A stretch of 64,000 nt of DNA from SABI01 sp963678555 (lineage in GTDB: Bacteria > Spirochaetota > Spirochaetia > Sphaerochaetales > Sphaerochaetaceae), in the NCBI GenBank assembly GCA_963678555.2, contig CAXXJA010000003.1, forward strand, positions 62,001 to 126,000. The letters run 5' to 3'. Positions 8,703 to 17,322 of the stretch are shown here, one piece after another. The first letter of the stretch is position 1; each line of letters begins with the position of its first letter. The notes under the pieces were generated by a model. That model was not told where the DNA came from and ran no database searches. It saw only the letters and a list, made by a program, of their open reading frames with translations. The translations under genes were made by a program, and so were the position numbers.

Positions 8703-9605
8703 ATGTCGATTATCCCAGCGTTCCCCGACTCAGTACCTCTTACCTATGAACACATACCAGAGATACAACCCTTTCTGGCACAGAACAGACACGGGATAAG
8801 TGAATACTCGGTTGCATCTCTCATTCCATTCACTCACAAACGTGATTACACGGTAAGCAGATATCAACAGCCTGATGGGGGAACCGGCTACCTGTTCATC
8901 GGACACGACAAGGATTCCCGTTTTGCGATGCTTCCTGCAGGCTATCCGGGAAAACCTGTTATGAACGAACTGACGAGCAGAGTCCGTGAAGTGAACACCA
9001 TAGCCGGAGAACTCACAGGTCAGTGGTTGGAAGGTATGAAAAGGGACGGTTTTTCCGCCGGGCTCGAGGAGGACAGAGATAATGCCGACTATCTGTATGA
9101 CAGACAGTCACTCATAGACCTGAGCGGACAGGTGCTCCATAAGAAGATGGCTCATGTGAACCGGTTCATGAAGGACCACCCGGAACGGATACTCCTTCCC
9201 ACACATATAGCACCTGAGCAGGATATGATCACGGTGCTTGATGCGTGGGCAGAAGGGAAGAGCGACGTAGAAGACTACGATGCGACGAGATTCGCCATCG
9301 AACACCGTGAGGCACTGTTACTCACCGGCTATATCCTGTACTCTCAGGACACCCCGATCGCCTTCACTCTCGGAGAGTATGCCTCTGACAATACCTTCAT
9401 TGTCCATATCGAGAAGGCCCTGACACGCTATAAGGGGGTATACCAGTACATCAACCGTGCTGCAGCATCCCTCCTCCACGAGCATATCACCACGATAAAC
9501 AGAGAACAGGATCTGGGGATTCCAGGACTGCGACAGGCAAAAATGACCTATCAGCCGAAGGGCTTCCTGATGAAATACAGAGTGCCGCTGGCTCAGGACC
9601 GGTAG
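8703..9605 (+). CDS. DUF2156 (LPG synthase C-terminal-like, GNAT-fold) protein
   Basis: The 300-residue protein resembles the DUF2156 family, which is related to the catalytic domain of phosphatidylglycerol lysyltransferase and consists of two GNAT-like folds. Family features include the early segment FLAQNRHGISEYSVASL and the later AFTLGEYASDNTFIVHIEKA, followed by GVYQYINRAAASLL. No membrane segments are present, unlike full-length MprF, so it probably transfers an acyl or aminoacyl group in the cytoplasm; the substrate is unknown. The ATG at 8703 lacks a Shine-Dalgarno sequence. TTGATT at 8668 and TATCTT at 8691 lie so close that the mRNA could start at the ATG. Confidence 0.8.
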   Translation: MSIIPAFPDSVPLTYEHIPEIQPFLAQNRHGISEYSVASLIPFTHKRDYTVSRYQQPDGGTGYLFIGHDKDSRFAMLPAGYPGKPVMNELTSRVREVNTIAGELTGQWLEGMKRDGFSAGLEEDRDNADYLYDRQSLIDLSGQVLHKKMAHVNRFMKDHPERILLPTHIAPEQDMITVLDAWAEGKSDVEDYDATRFAIEHREALLLTGYILYSQDTPIAFTLGEYASDNTFIVHIEKALTRYKGVYQYINRAAASLLHEHITTINREQDLGIPGLRQAKMTYQPKGFLMKYRVPLAQDR

Positions 9606-9607
9606 AT

Positions 9608-11230
9608 CTAGGGAGTTTCCTCTGATTCACCCGCGAACATGTTCATCAGGAGATTCGCGCCCATCATATCATCATTGTTCATACCCTGAAGAGAATCGAC
9701 GAACTCCTTGAAGTCGACCATCGTCTCCACCATCATCAGCCTGATGAAAGCCTCGTGCTCTCTCTTTGCCGTGATCTCGATATTATGTTCCCTCAGGCCC
9801 ATCGTGAACACTATCTCATCCTTGCGTATCTGCCAGCCTTCAAGGGATCCCTCGAGACGTTTCACGAAGAAGCCCTCCTGCCGGAACGCATCCTGTAGAG
9901 ACCGCCGGACAAACTCCGATGCACGTCTGCTCGGCAGGGCGACATCGATCGTGACCGTATCATCCTCCGAGACGGTCATCAGCTCCCGGGTATACCCGGA
10001 ACCTCCGCGGAACGAAGCAATGAGGAGAGGAGGCGCCGCAATGGATGCTATCAGCATCGTCATGACAGCAACGCCGAACAGGTCCTGACCGATCGCTCCT
10101 GAAGCAAGCCCGATTCCTCCGACGATGAGAGTCACTTCACCCCGGGGAAGCATACCGGCTCCGATACGGAATGCACCCCTCATATTGAAGCCGACACTCA
10201 GGGCAGGCAGTCCGCAGCCGATCAGTTTTCCCAGGAACGCAACAAAGGAGAAGGCAAGGCCGAAGAGCAGTACACCCATGAGGGCACTGAAATTGACCAT
10301 CATACCCATCACAGCGAAAAACACGGGGACAAAGTAGTCGCCGGCACCGGTGATCCGTTCAATGATCTCCTGCGATACATCCGTCTGTGAGAAGCTGAGT
10401 CCTGCAATATAGGCACCGATAATCATAGCGAGGCCTGCCATCTCACTGAAACCGGCCAGCAGCAGGGCAATGCCGAACGAGAGCTGCGCTATCAGCGAGA
10501 GGGACTCGAGCCGCTTCATTCCCTTGGTCAGGTAGGGTGCGGCAAGAATGCCGCCCACCATACACACCGCCCAGAAGGCAACCGCCTTGAAGGCAATGAA
10601 ACCGATGCTGGACCAGGCGAGAGTTCCTCCGTTCATGCTGACCGAGGCAACGCCGACGACAACGGACAGAAGAATGATACTTATCACATCATCCAGAACG
10701 GCCGCGGCAAGGATCGTCACCCCTTCTGGAGTCGAAATCTTCTTCGTCTCCCCGAGGATACGTGCGGTGATACCGATCGAGGTCGCTGTACATATCGTCC
10801 CGAGAAAGAGCGCCTGCGGAGCCATGAGGGAGTGTACATCAGGGTGAAAAAGCACCGTTGCACCGGCACCAAGGAAAAATGATATGACGACTCCTCCCAC
10901 GCCGACCACCGAGGCTTTCCCGCTGAAACGCAGGAAGGTAGGAAGATCGGTCTCAAGACCGCTCGAGAACAGAAGAAAAATCGAGCCGATCGTCGCTATC
11001 CCGTACAGCTCCGGAGAAACAGGTATCGTCCCTTCGGCAAGCGGGAACAGCGGCCCCAGGTGTCCCAGGGGTATCGCACCGAGCACATAGGGACCGATCA
11101 GCATCCCGGCAACAAGTTCACCAAGCACTTTCGGCTGTTTGAGATGAGTGGAAAAGATCCATCCGAACAGTTTCGCGGTGAGAAGGATCACTCCCATCTG
11201 CAGTGCGAGCAGCATCATTTCATGAGCCAT
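9608..11230 (-). CDS. CPA2-family cation:proton antiporter
   Basis: The 540-residue membrane protein has about 12-13 transmembrane helices in residues 1-410 and a soluble C-terminal domain of about 130 residues. The ND/DD motif of the monovalent cation:proton antiporter-2 family is visible in TILAAAVLDDVISI, as is the conserved N-terminal KQPKVLGELVAGMLIGP. It probably exchanges Na+ or K+ for H+ at the inner membrane. There is no Rossmann KTN domain. The gene for a PTS EIIA protein lies 18 bases upstream in the same operon, which suggests that phosphorylation state controls the transporter. The stop codon is 2 bases from that of the convergent DUF2156 gene. Confidence 0.88.
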   Translation of the reverse strand: MAHEMMLLALQMGVILLTAKLFGWIFSTHLKQPKVLGELVAGMLIGPYVLGAIPLGHLGPLFPLAEGTIPVSPELYGIATIGSIFLLFSSGLETDLPTFLRFSGKASVVGVGGVVISFFLGAGATVLFHPDVHSLMAPQALFLGTICTATSIGITARILGETKKISTPEGVTILAAAVLDDVISIILLSVVVGVASVSMNGGTLAWSSIGFIAFKAVAFWAVCMVGGILAAPYLTKGMKRLESLSLIAQLSFGIALLLAGFSEMAGLAMIIGAYIAGLSFSQTDVSQEIIERITGAGDYFVPVFFAVMGMMVNFSALMGVLLFGLAFSFVAFLGKLIGCGLPALSVGFNMRGAFRIGAGMLPRGEVTLIVGGIGLASGAIGQDLFGVAVMTMLIASIAAPPLLIASFRGGSGYTRELMTVSEDDTVTIDVALPSRRASEFVRRSLQDAFRQEGFFVKRLEGSLEGWQIRKDEIVFTMGLREHNIEITAKREHEAFIRLMMVETMVDFKEFVDSLQGMNNDDMMGANLLMNMFAGESEETP

Positions 11231-11248
11231 GGTACATTACTCCTTCTT

Positions 11249-11701
11249 TCAGAGGCCAAACACCGAGAGAACCTCTTCCGCACTTCGCGATTCGAGGAGT
11301 GCCTTCCGGCTGGAAAGGTTCTTGATGATCTGAGAGATCTCGGCAAGGAACTGCACGTGAGGTCCAACCCTATCCACCGGAGAGATCGTCATGATGAATA
11401 GATTGCTCTTCTGCCCATCAAGACTGTCGAAATCGAGACCGTCGCGCTTGATACCGATACAGGCTGTCAGCGATGAGACAGCCTGCGTCTTCGCATGGGG
11501 GATGGCGACTCCGTGCTGGATTCCCGTCGACATCTTTTTCTCCCGATTCATCAGATCGTCAAAAACCTGATCCCTTTTATCGGCCGGTATCTTTCCTGCC
11601 GCAATCAGAATATCGAGGAGTTCGTACATCACGTCTTCTTTTGTATCACTTACAAGTTCAGTCCTGATCACTGAGGTGGATAGTACATTCTTGATTCTCA
11701 T
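11249..11701 (-). CDS. PTS EIIA protein (fructose/nitrogen type, PtsN-like)
   Basis: This single-domain 150-residue EIIA protein of the mannitol/fructose/Ntr superfamily has its phosphorylatable histidine in GVAIPHAKT (about residue 76). Such stand-alone proteins are usually regulatory rather than sugar transporting. It sits immediately before an antiporter gene, and PtsN homologues are known to act on K+ transport, so control of the antiporter is the likely role (inference). No HPr or EI gene is in the window. The ATG at 11701 has no properly spaced Shine-Dalgarno sequence but has TATCAC 7 bases upstream. Confidence 0.88.
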   Translation of the reverse strand: MRIKNVLSTSVIRTELVSDTKEDVMYELLDILIAAGKIPADKRDQVFDDLMNREKKMSTGIQHGVAIPHAKTQAVSSLTACIGIKRDGLDFDSLDGQKSNLFIMTISPVDRVGPHVQFLAEISQIIKNLSSRKALLESRSAEEVLSVFGL

Positions 11702-11708
11702 GGATATA

Positions 11709-11737
11709 GTGATACCACCTCTGTGATTTTCTTACAA
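11709..11737 (-). promoter_or_regulatory. Candidate promoter of the EIIA-antiporter operon
   Basis: On the minus strand TTGTAA (11737-11732), a 17-bp spacer and TATCAC (11714-11709) are followed by 7 bases and then the ATG. The predicted start point coincides with the start codon. The only purine-rich sequence, AGAGGTGG, lies upstream of the -10 and would not be transcribed. Confidence 0.45.
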
Positions 11738-11787
11738 GGGACAAAGCAGGAACTCATCCAAGATGATAACATCAGTGGAGGTGCAAC

Positions 11788-13821
11788 ATGAAACGCATAC
11801 AACCTATCATTCTGTTGTCAATCATAACAGCCCTGATGATCTTCCCGTCCTGTGAGGAGGAAGCATCAACGGCGTCTCTCAGAATATTTCTGAAAGACCG
11901 GGTCTCAAGCACGCGGGAACTGTACTCACCCACTGGAGAGAGTCTGGACATCTACGGCTACATCATCGAAGGCAGCGGCCCGAACGACCAGAGTCTCAGT
12001 ATCACATCCCACTCTCCCCAGGTGGAGATCAGCGGACTCATGATCGGGACGTGGGATCTGACGGTGACCGGGGTAAACCAGCAGGGAACACCATTGGCTA
12101 CCGGAGAGGAGACCTTTCAGCTCACCACTCAGTCCAACACGGTCGAGATACTGATCGACACTCTCTACGGGGAGGGGACACTGCAGTTCGGACTCTATTG
12201 GGGGCCGGAAACATTCACCGGTATCACGGTCACGATGAGCATACGGGACCAGGATGGCGTGACCACTGATGTGAGCTCCTCTGTGACTGTCACTCCTTCC
12301 ACAAGCAGTTCGCTGTACGTTGAACAGGTGCCTGCAGGTATCTATGAAGTGAACTACAGTGTACTCAGCAACGGCATTGTCATTGCCGGCGGGATCGATA
12401 TCGTGAGGGTCCTCGATGAGAAACTGACAGACGCCGAGGTGACTCTGGAGGTACACAAGGAGACTCCCGAGGCCACCGGCATGGCTATCACAGACTCTCT
12501 CGGATCAAAGATCGAGGGAGAAATCACAGGGATCGACTCTCTCGTCACACCGAACACTCAGCTCAGCGCCACCTACACACCTGAAACCACTCCCTCTTCT
12601 CCCTACGTCGTGACCTGGTATCTCGACGGTACCGAGATGAGTACCGGAGATACGCTGAACTTCACCACCTATACCGGACCGCATCGGCTTGATGCGATAG
12701 CACGCGGTGAACAGGTACTCTCCGTAGGGGCGGACACAAGAACGTTTGAGGTCTCGGTCGGAGAGAATGAGGGGGTCCCGGTCCTGGTAAACACCTACAG
12801 TGCACCGGTCTCTGATGAACAGGGCTCCCCCCTGTTCATAGACTCCATCAGCGAAGCCCTGTTCCTGCTTGACGGGAACCTGCTCCTCGCAGGCTCTGCC
12901 GGGCTTCAGCTCTGTGATGTCCGTCAGGATGCTCTCGAGGTCCTCGATTCGTACACGAGCAGCGGTACCGGAAGCCAGAGTGATCCCTACCCGACACAGG
13001 GCATCACCTCTCTGGCCTATGACAGCTCGGACCAGCTGGTATTCACCGTGAACGGTACGACCGGTCTCCTGGTTGCATACACCTATGACGGCACAGCAGA
13101 AGAGCTTACGAAGAGCGACACTGCCGAGATAGGCGACTATCCGTGGTCAGACAATCTGAGCAACATCGTGATCGATCCCATAACCAATCACCTGTTCCTT
13201 CTTGACAGGGACACATCAAAGATTCACGTACTACACTACGAAGGAGGCTCCTTCACTCTGGTACTGTCTGCGGCTCTCGGTCAGTTCTTCCACACCATCG
13301 CAGACGGGAAGCACATCTCGATATCGGATGCGCTCGATACTCTGATAGTCTCCTCTCCGAGCAATAACACCTTCCACTCCTACAGGATATCGTATAATTC
13401 ACAGGGAGACCCCTCTCTCATGTTCCTGAGCAACAATCTCCTTGCATCCAACCTCGGCACAGTCGAAAAGGGGTATGTGGTTCACGACTACCTCCATCTT
13501 CTGACGAGTACCGGATGGCATCTGTATACATACGACGGTTCAACCCTCTCCTATGTCTGGCAGCAGCAGATAGGAACCATAGCGGAGGCGATGAAGGAAG
13601 TACTATACAACTCAACCTATACACAGGGGTGGGTGGTCTCAGAGGATTCGGGAATGAAGGTGTATCCCGTCGATGTCTATGCAGGAGTGCCGGTGATCGC
13701 GGGAGACTCTGCTTCACTGCCGTCCCTCTCTCCCCTTTCGGCAACCCGCAGCCCGCAGGGCAACTATATGGCTCTCGCAGGGTCCTCCTCACTCAGACTG
13801 TACCGTCTCAACGATGAGTAA
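11788..13821 (+). CDS. Large predicted lipoprotein with Ig-like and propeller-like regions
   Basis: The 677-residue protein has a signal peptide ending in lipobox IFPSC (cysteine 22) followed by acidic residues. Residues about 30-330 are beta-rich and Ser/Thr-rich, with carboxypeptidase-regulatory or Ig-like patterns (VEISGLMIGTWDLTVTGVN; VEQVPAGIYEVNYSVLSNG; PYVVTWYLDGTEMSTGDTL). Residues 340-677 contain spaced repeats such as DSISEALFLLDGNLLLAG and YDSSDQLVFTVNGTTGLLVAYTYDG, resembling beta-propeller blades. The family is not recognised. A surface or periplasmic binding role is plausible. TGGAGGTG lies just before the ATG. The 3' end overlaps the convergent kinase gene by 14 bases. Confidence 0.85.
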   Translation: MKRIQPIILLSIITALMIFPSCEEEASTASLRIFLKDRVSSTRELYSPTGESLDIYGYIIEGSGPNDQSLSITSHSPQVEISGLMIGTWDLTVTGVNQQGTPLATGEETFQLTTQSNTVEILIDTLYGEGTLQFGLYWGPETFTGITVTMSIRDQDGVTTDVSSSVTVTPSTSSSLYVEQVPAGIYEVNYSVLSNGIVIAGGIDIVRVLDEKLTDAEVTLEVHKETPEATGMAITDSLGSKIEGEITGIDSLVTPNTQLSATYTPETTPSSPYVVTWYLDGTEMSTGDTLNFTTYTGPHRLDAIARGEQVLSVGADTRTFEVSVGENEGVPVLVNTYSAPVSDEQGSPLFIDSISEALFLLDGNLLLAGSAGLQLCDVRQDALEVLDSYTSSGTGSQSDPYPTQGITSLAYDSSDQLVFTVNGTTGLLVAYTYDGTAEELTKSDTAEIGDYPWSDNLSNIVIDPITNHLFLLDRDTSKIHVLHYEGGSFTLVLSAALGQFFHTIADGKHISISDALDTLIVSSPSNNTFHSYRISYNSQGDPSLMFLSNNLLASNLGTVEKGYVVHDYLHLLTSTGWHLYTYDGSTLSYVWQQQIGTIAEAMKEVLYNSTYTQGWVVSEDSGMKVYPVDVYAGVPVIAGDSASLPSLSPLSATRSPQGNYMALAGSSSLRLYRLNDE

Positions 13822-15103
13822 CGGGGAGAAGGAGTGAGAAGGTAGTCCCCTCCTTCGCGGTACTGGTGAGGTGAACACGTCCGCCATGGAGAGATGCTAT
13901 CTGACTAACGATCGTAAGTCCCAGTCCGGTGCCGGGAGTGTTACGGGCGAATTCTCCCCGGTAGAGGCGTTCGAAGATCCTTTCACGTTCTTCAGGAGGG
14001 ATGGGTTGCCCTGTGTTGTGTACCCGCAGGGCGATCTCATCTCCTGATGGTTCGAAGGTGACAGTGATGGAACCGCCCGGATCCCCGTAGAGGATGGCAT
14101 TCATGATCAGATTGCCCAATGCACGGGTAATCAGAGCCTCATCACCGGTAAAACTCCCCAGCGAACTGTGTGCCGAAAACTGTACTCCACGTGAATCCAT
14201 AAGCGAGGAGAACATATCTGAGAGATCAACAAGAAGCGCATCGCCTGAAATCTCCTGACGGTCAACAGTGATCTCGGGAGATTCAAGCCTCATCAGTGTC
14301 TCAAGATCACCGATGAGCGACTCCATCCTCTCAAGTTCCTTCATGATCAGCTGGAAGCGTTCTGCTGTCGGTGTCAGGACCCTGTCAGCCATACCCTCCA
14401 CCTGAGATTTCATCGAAGCGACGGGGGTGCGCAGGTCATGTGCGATATCCTGCCCCCACTGAGCACGCAACCCCTGCTCGTGAACCATTCGCTTTCTCAG
14501 CGTCTCGACTGACAACCCTATCCCCACAAGCTCCGTATCACCGGTGATTTTCACCTCGTTATCGAGATCACCTTCACTCATTGATCTCAGGTGTGCAGAA
14601 AGAATATCAGCGGGCTTGGAGATCGAGCGACTGAACAGATAGGCAGCCAGAAGAGAGATGAGAAGGCTCACTATGAAGGCGACGAAACTTATACGGAGCA
14701 TCGATGAGAAGAGTGCTTCGTTCGCGATATCGTCTTTGAACTCATCGATGTTCACCGAGTAGTACCCGATCAGCCTCCCACCCTCATATACGGCAATCTT
14801 CGCTCCGAACGGGTTGCGGCCTCCCATACGGCCCATGGGCATGGCACGGGAATTCTGAGAACTGCCGATGAGCTGTTCCTGCTCGTCGAAGATCATGATC
14901 GGCCAGGGGGAATCAATATACACAGGATCCTCGCCTGATACGTTCAGTGTCTCTCTCACGAGATTGGCCGATTCCTCCTGCCGGATCCGTTCCCACTGCC
15001 CCATGGAGTGGTTGAAACCGAGCGTGACCAGAGAGCCGACAAGAAGGATCTGGATCAGGAAGGAAAGGGAGAATACCAGGAAGGTCTTCTTCACCAGAGT
15101 CAT
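13808..15103 (-). CDS. Sensor histidine kinase (OmpR-partner type)
   Basis: The 431-residue kinase has TM1 at about 7-28, a periplasmic domain of about 100 residues (Met/Gly-rich near 88-99), and TM2 at about 138-157. Then come HAMP, HisKA with phosphorylated H222 (DIAHDLRTPV), and HATPase_c with an N box (LIMNAILYGDPGG) and G boxes ending GTGLGLTIV. It should phosphorylate the response regulator whose stop codon it overlaps (ATGA). The signal is unknown. A short Met-rich periplasmic stretch (MPMGRMGG) might suggest a metal, but this is weak. Confidence 0.94.
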   Translation of the reverse strand: MTLVKKTFLVFSLSFLIQILLVGSLVTLGFNHSMGQWERIRQEESANLVRETLNVSGEDPVYIDSPWPIMIFDEQEQLIGSSQNSRAMPMGRMGGRNPFGAKIAVYEGGRLIGYYSVNIDEFKDDIANEALFSSMLRISFVAFIVSLLISLLAAYLFSRSISKPADILSAHLRSMSEGDLDNEVKITGDTELVGIGLSVETLRKRMVHEQGLRAQWGQDIAHDLRTPVASMKSQVEGMADRVLTPTAERFQLIMKELERMESLIGDLETLMRLESPEITVDRQEISGDALLVDLSDMFSSLMDSRGVQFSAHSSLGSFTGDEALITRALGNLIMNAILYGDPGGSITVTFEPSGDEIALRVHNTGQPIPPEERERIFERLYRGEFARNTPGTGLGLTIVSQIASLHGGRVHLTSTAKEGTTFSLLLPVTHR

Positions 15104-15810
15104 ACACGCACATCTCCTATGAAGCGGTAGCCGAAACCTCGTACCGTCTCGACCCAGTTCACTTTATCGAGCTTTGCCCGTATGTTCTTCATATGTGTGT
15201 TCACACTCCGTTCCGAACCCTCGACGAGATAGTCTAGACACTGCCCGAGGATCTGCTCCCTGGTGATAAGGACTCCATGATGGGTTGCAAGATGATACAG
15301 GATCTTCCACTCGGCGGCCGTCAGACGGACGACGGATCTATCATGGGTCAGTGAATGGACCTTATCGTCGAATTCCAGAGTATGCGTGACGCCGTCACTG
15401 TCCTGAAGGGTGAACGCAAGGGGACCTGCAGTCTCTTCCGCTGAAGGAGATGAGGTCCTGGCAAGTATCGAGCGGACCCGCAGCATCAGCTCCCTCATCG
15501 AGAACGGTTTCACCACATAATCATCCGCGCCGAGTTCAAACCCGGTGATCCGGTCGGACTCACTTGACCGTGCGGTGAGAAACAGGATAGGAATATCCAC
15601 CTTCGCCTTCAGCTGCCTTGCCGCTGCAAACCCGTTCCCGTCTGGAAGCATCACATCGAGAATTACAAGGGCAGGCATCGCCATACGCGCTGATTCAACA
15701 AAACCCTGGAGCCTGTCGAACAGAACCGCCTCATGCCCTTCGATAGCCAGATAGGAGACTATCGCGTCACTCAGCCCTGCATTATCTTCCACTACGAATA
15801 TCTTTGCCAT
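15100..15810 (-). CDS. OmpR/PhoB-family response regulator
   Basis: The 236-residue regulator has a receiver domain (acidic E8/D9, phosphorylation site D52 in LVILDVMLPDGNG, K101 in VVKPFS). A C-terminal winged helix follows, with RLTAAEWKIL and the recognition-helix region VNTHMKNIRAKL, ending in RGFGYRF. I chose the ATG at 15810, preceded by AGAGGT, because MAKIFVVEDN is the standard N-terminus; a longer frame would add 10 odd residues. It is the first gene of the pair with the kinase. A palindrome overlapping the promoter could be its own operator. Confidence 0.95.
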   Translation of the reverse strand: MAKIFVVEDNAGLSDAIVSYLAIEGHEAVLFDRLQGFVESARMAMPALVILDVMLPDGNGFAAARQLKAKVDIPILFLTARSSESDRITGFELGADDYVVKPFSMRELMLRVRSILARTSSPSAEETAGPLAFTLQDSDGVTHTLEFDDKVHSLTHDRSVVRLTAAEWKILYHLATHHGVLITREQILGQCLDYLVEGSERSVNTHMKNIRAKLDKVNWVETVRGFGYRFIGDVRV

Positions 15811-15830
15811 GTGTATACCTCTGTCTCTAC

Positions 15831-15846
15831 CAGTATACATATACTG
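15831..15846. promoter_or_regulatory. Palindrome at the two-component operon promoter
   Basis: CAGTATACATATACTG has perfect 7-bp arms (CAGTATA/TATACTG) around CA, 20 bases upstream of the response regulator start. It contains the best -10-like TATACT on the minus strand, so a bound protein would block or control transcription. Autoregulation is an inference. Confidence 0.45.
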
Positions 15847-15887
15847 CTTTCCAGTGCCATAAAGATTCGGTGAAGTTAGGGTAAATT

Positions 15888-17138
15888 TCAGGCAGATTGC
15901 CGCACGCGAACAAAAAAACTCGATATGAGCAGGATACCGGAGGTGACAAGAAGAGCTGTTTGGAGCGACCAGAGACTTGTCAGTCCGCCCACAAGAAGGG
16001 AAAAGACGACAGCGAAAAGGGTCTCGAGCTGGCTTTCCACAGAGAGGGAGGCAGCCAGGATCGACTCATCCATCAGTGAGGAGATGTACGAAAGTCCCAC
16101 CGGCTTGCGGAGATTCTCAATCAGGTAGACACCGAAAAACAGCAGTATCGAGACCAGCGGAAGCGAGAATGCGTAGCTGACGGCACTCGCTACGGCACAC
16201 CATGCCCCGAATGAGAAGAAGCCGTTGAGGGCGTTTCCTTCCGAAGAGAATCGGGAGGCGAAGAAGGAGGCCTTCTTCGAAGCAAAGGAGGTCGCAAAGT
16301 ACAGGATTGAGTACACTGCCCCGGTAAAGAAGGCGGAGCGTTGAACGTCCTCGTATGATGTGAGGAAGGGACTGGCGATAGTCAGTGCGACGATCATGGG
16401 CTGTATGTAGTCCTTGAGGGCCTTGTAGTATCCGCTGTACAGAGACTGATTGATCATTCCCTTCATCAGGGCTGTCCTTCTGAAACTCCTGACAAGGGCC
16501 GTGAGCATACCGGTGAAGATTTCCCCCGGTCTCTTTCCCTTCGCCCCCTCATTGCCGTCCAGCCATTTCGGATAGCTGAGGATCAGAAGCAGATCGAGCA
16601 CATAGGGTATCAGGGTAAACAGGAAAATGGGAGCATACGAGCCGGAGTAGAATACCAGAAAGGCTGCTATCAGGGCGCTGATGGCAGACCCTGTCTGGGA
16701 CCAGGAACGTGTATGACCGTAGTAGGCTCCCTTGAGATGTCCCATACCGTTCGCATTGATATAGGAGTAGATCATCGCCTTGTGCGTCCCGGTCCTGAAT
16801 GCATCCCCCACCGCGTAGAGTACCATCGCACCCATCAGAGCGATGTAGATATCAGAGAAAAAGAACACGATAAAGGAGAGGATATAGGCGAACAGAGAGA
16901 AGGCCATGGTGCGTCTTCGACCGAACGCATCTGCAACGAACCCGCTGGGAATCTCGAATATATTGATGAGAAGCTCCCGGACAGCATACAGCATACCGAT
17001 CTCGAAGTAGGTAATACCCTTCTCAAGGAAGAACAGGATAAGGAAGGGTTCAAAGAACTTCAGGTTCTTAAGAAACCCGTACGCGCTGAACTTGTAATAC
17101 TGCCTGTCCTTCACTATCCATTGCCGTCTTTCACTCAT
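15888..17138 (-). CDS. MFS transporter
   Basis: The 416-residue membrane protein has about 12 predicted helices. The conserved MFS loop between helices 2 and 3 is visible as GFVADAFGRRRTMAFS (about 67-82). The family spans many substrates, and the sequence gives no specific clue. No operon partner lies close on the minus strand: the two-component operon begins about 40 bases beyond its stop, and the upstream island gene ends about 185 bases away. A GGGAGTG ribosome binding site precedes the ATG. Confidence 0.88.
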   Translation of the reverse strand: MSERRQWIVKDRQYYKFSAYGFLKNLKFFEPFLILFFLEKGITYFEIGMLYAVRELLINIFEIPSGFVADAFGRRRTMAFSLFAYILSFIVFFFSDIYIALMGAMVLYAVGDAFRTGTHKAMIYSYINANGMGHLKGAYYGHTRSWSQTGSAISALIAAFLVFYSGSYAPIFLFTLIPYVLDLLLILSYPKWLDGNEGAKGKRPGEIFTGMLTALVRSFRRTALMKGMINQSLYSGYYKALKDYIQPMIVALTIASPFLTSYEDVQRSAFFTGAVYSILYFATSFASKKASFFASRFSSEGNALNGFFSFGAWCAVASAVSYAFSLPLVSILLFFGVYLIENLRKPVGLSYISSLMDESILAASLSVESQLETLFAVVFSLLVGGLTSLWSLQTALLVTSGILLISSFFVRVRQSA

Positions 17139-17293
17139 CGTATACCCACTCCCTGTCTCCGGATCCTATATCAGTGACTTCCGAATGTACAGAAGATACA
17201 CTGAATACAAGGATGTTACCACCGTAAAACAGTACAGGATTCTAAGGAAACATACTGGGTCCCAAAGAAATACAGAACTGTGCTGAGCAGCAA

Positions 17294-17312
17294 CAGTACG
17301 ATATCTGTACTG
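17294..17312. other. Short hairpin downstream of the DUF4411 gene
   Basis: CAGTAC (17294-17299) and GTACTG (17307-17312) form a 6-bp stem with a 7-base loop. It lies shortly after the restored end of the DUF4411 frame. No T-run follows in the leftward direction, so terminator activity is doubtful. Confidence 0.3.
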
Positions 17313-17322
17313 CAAAACACCC

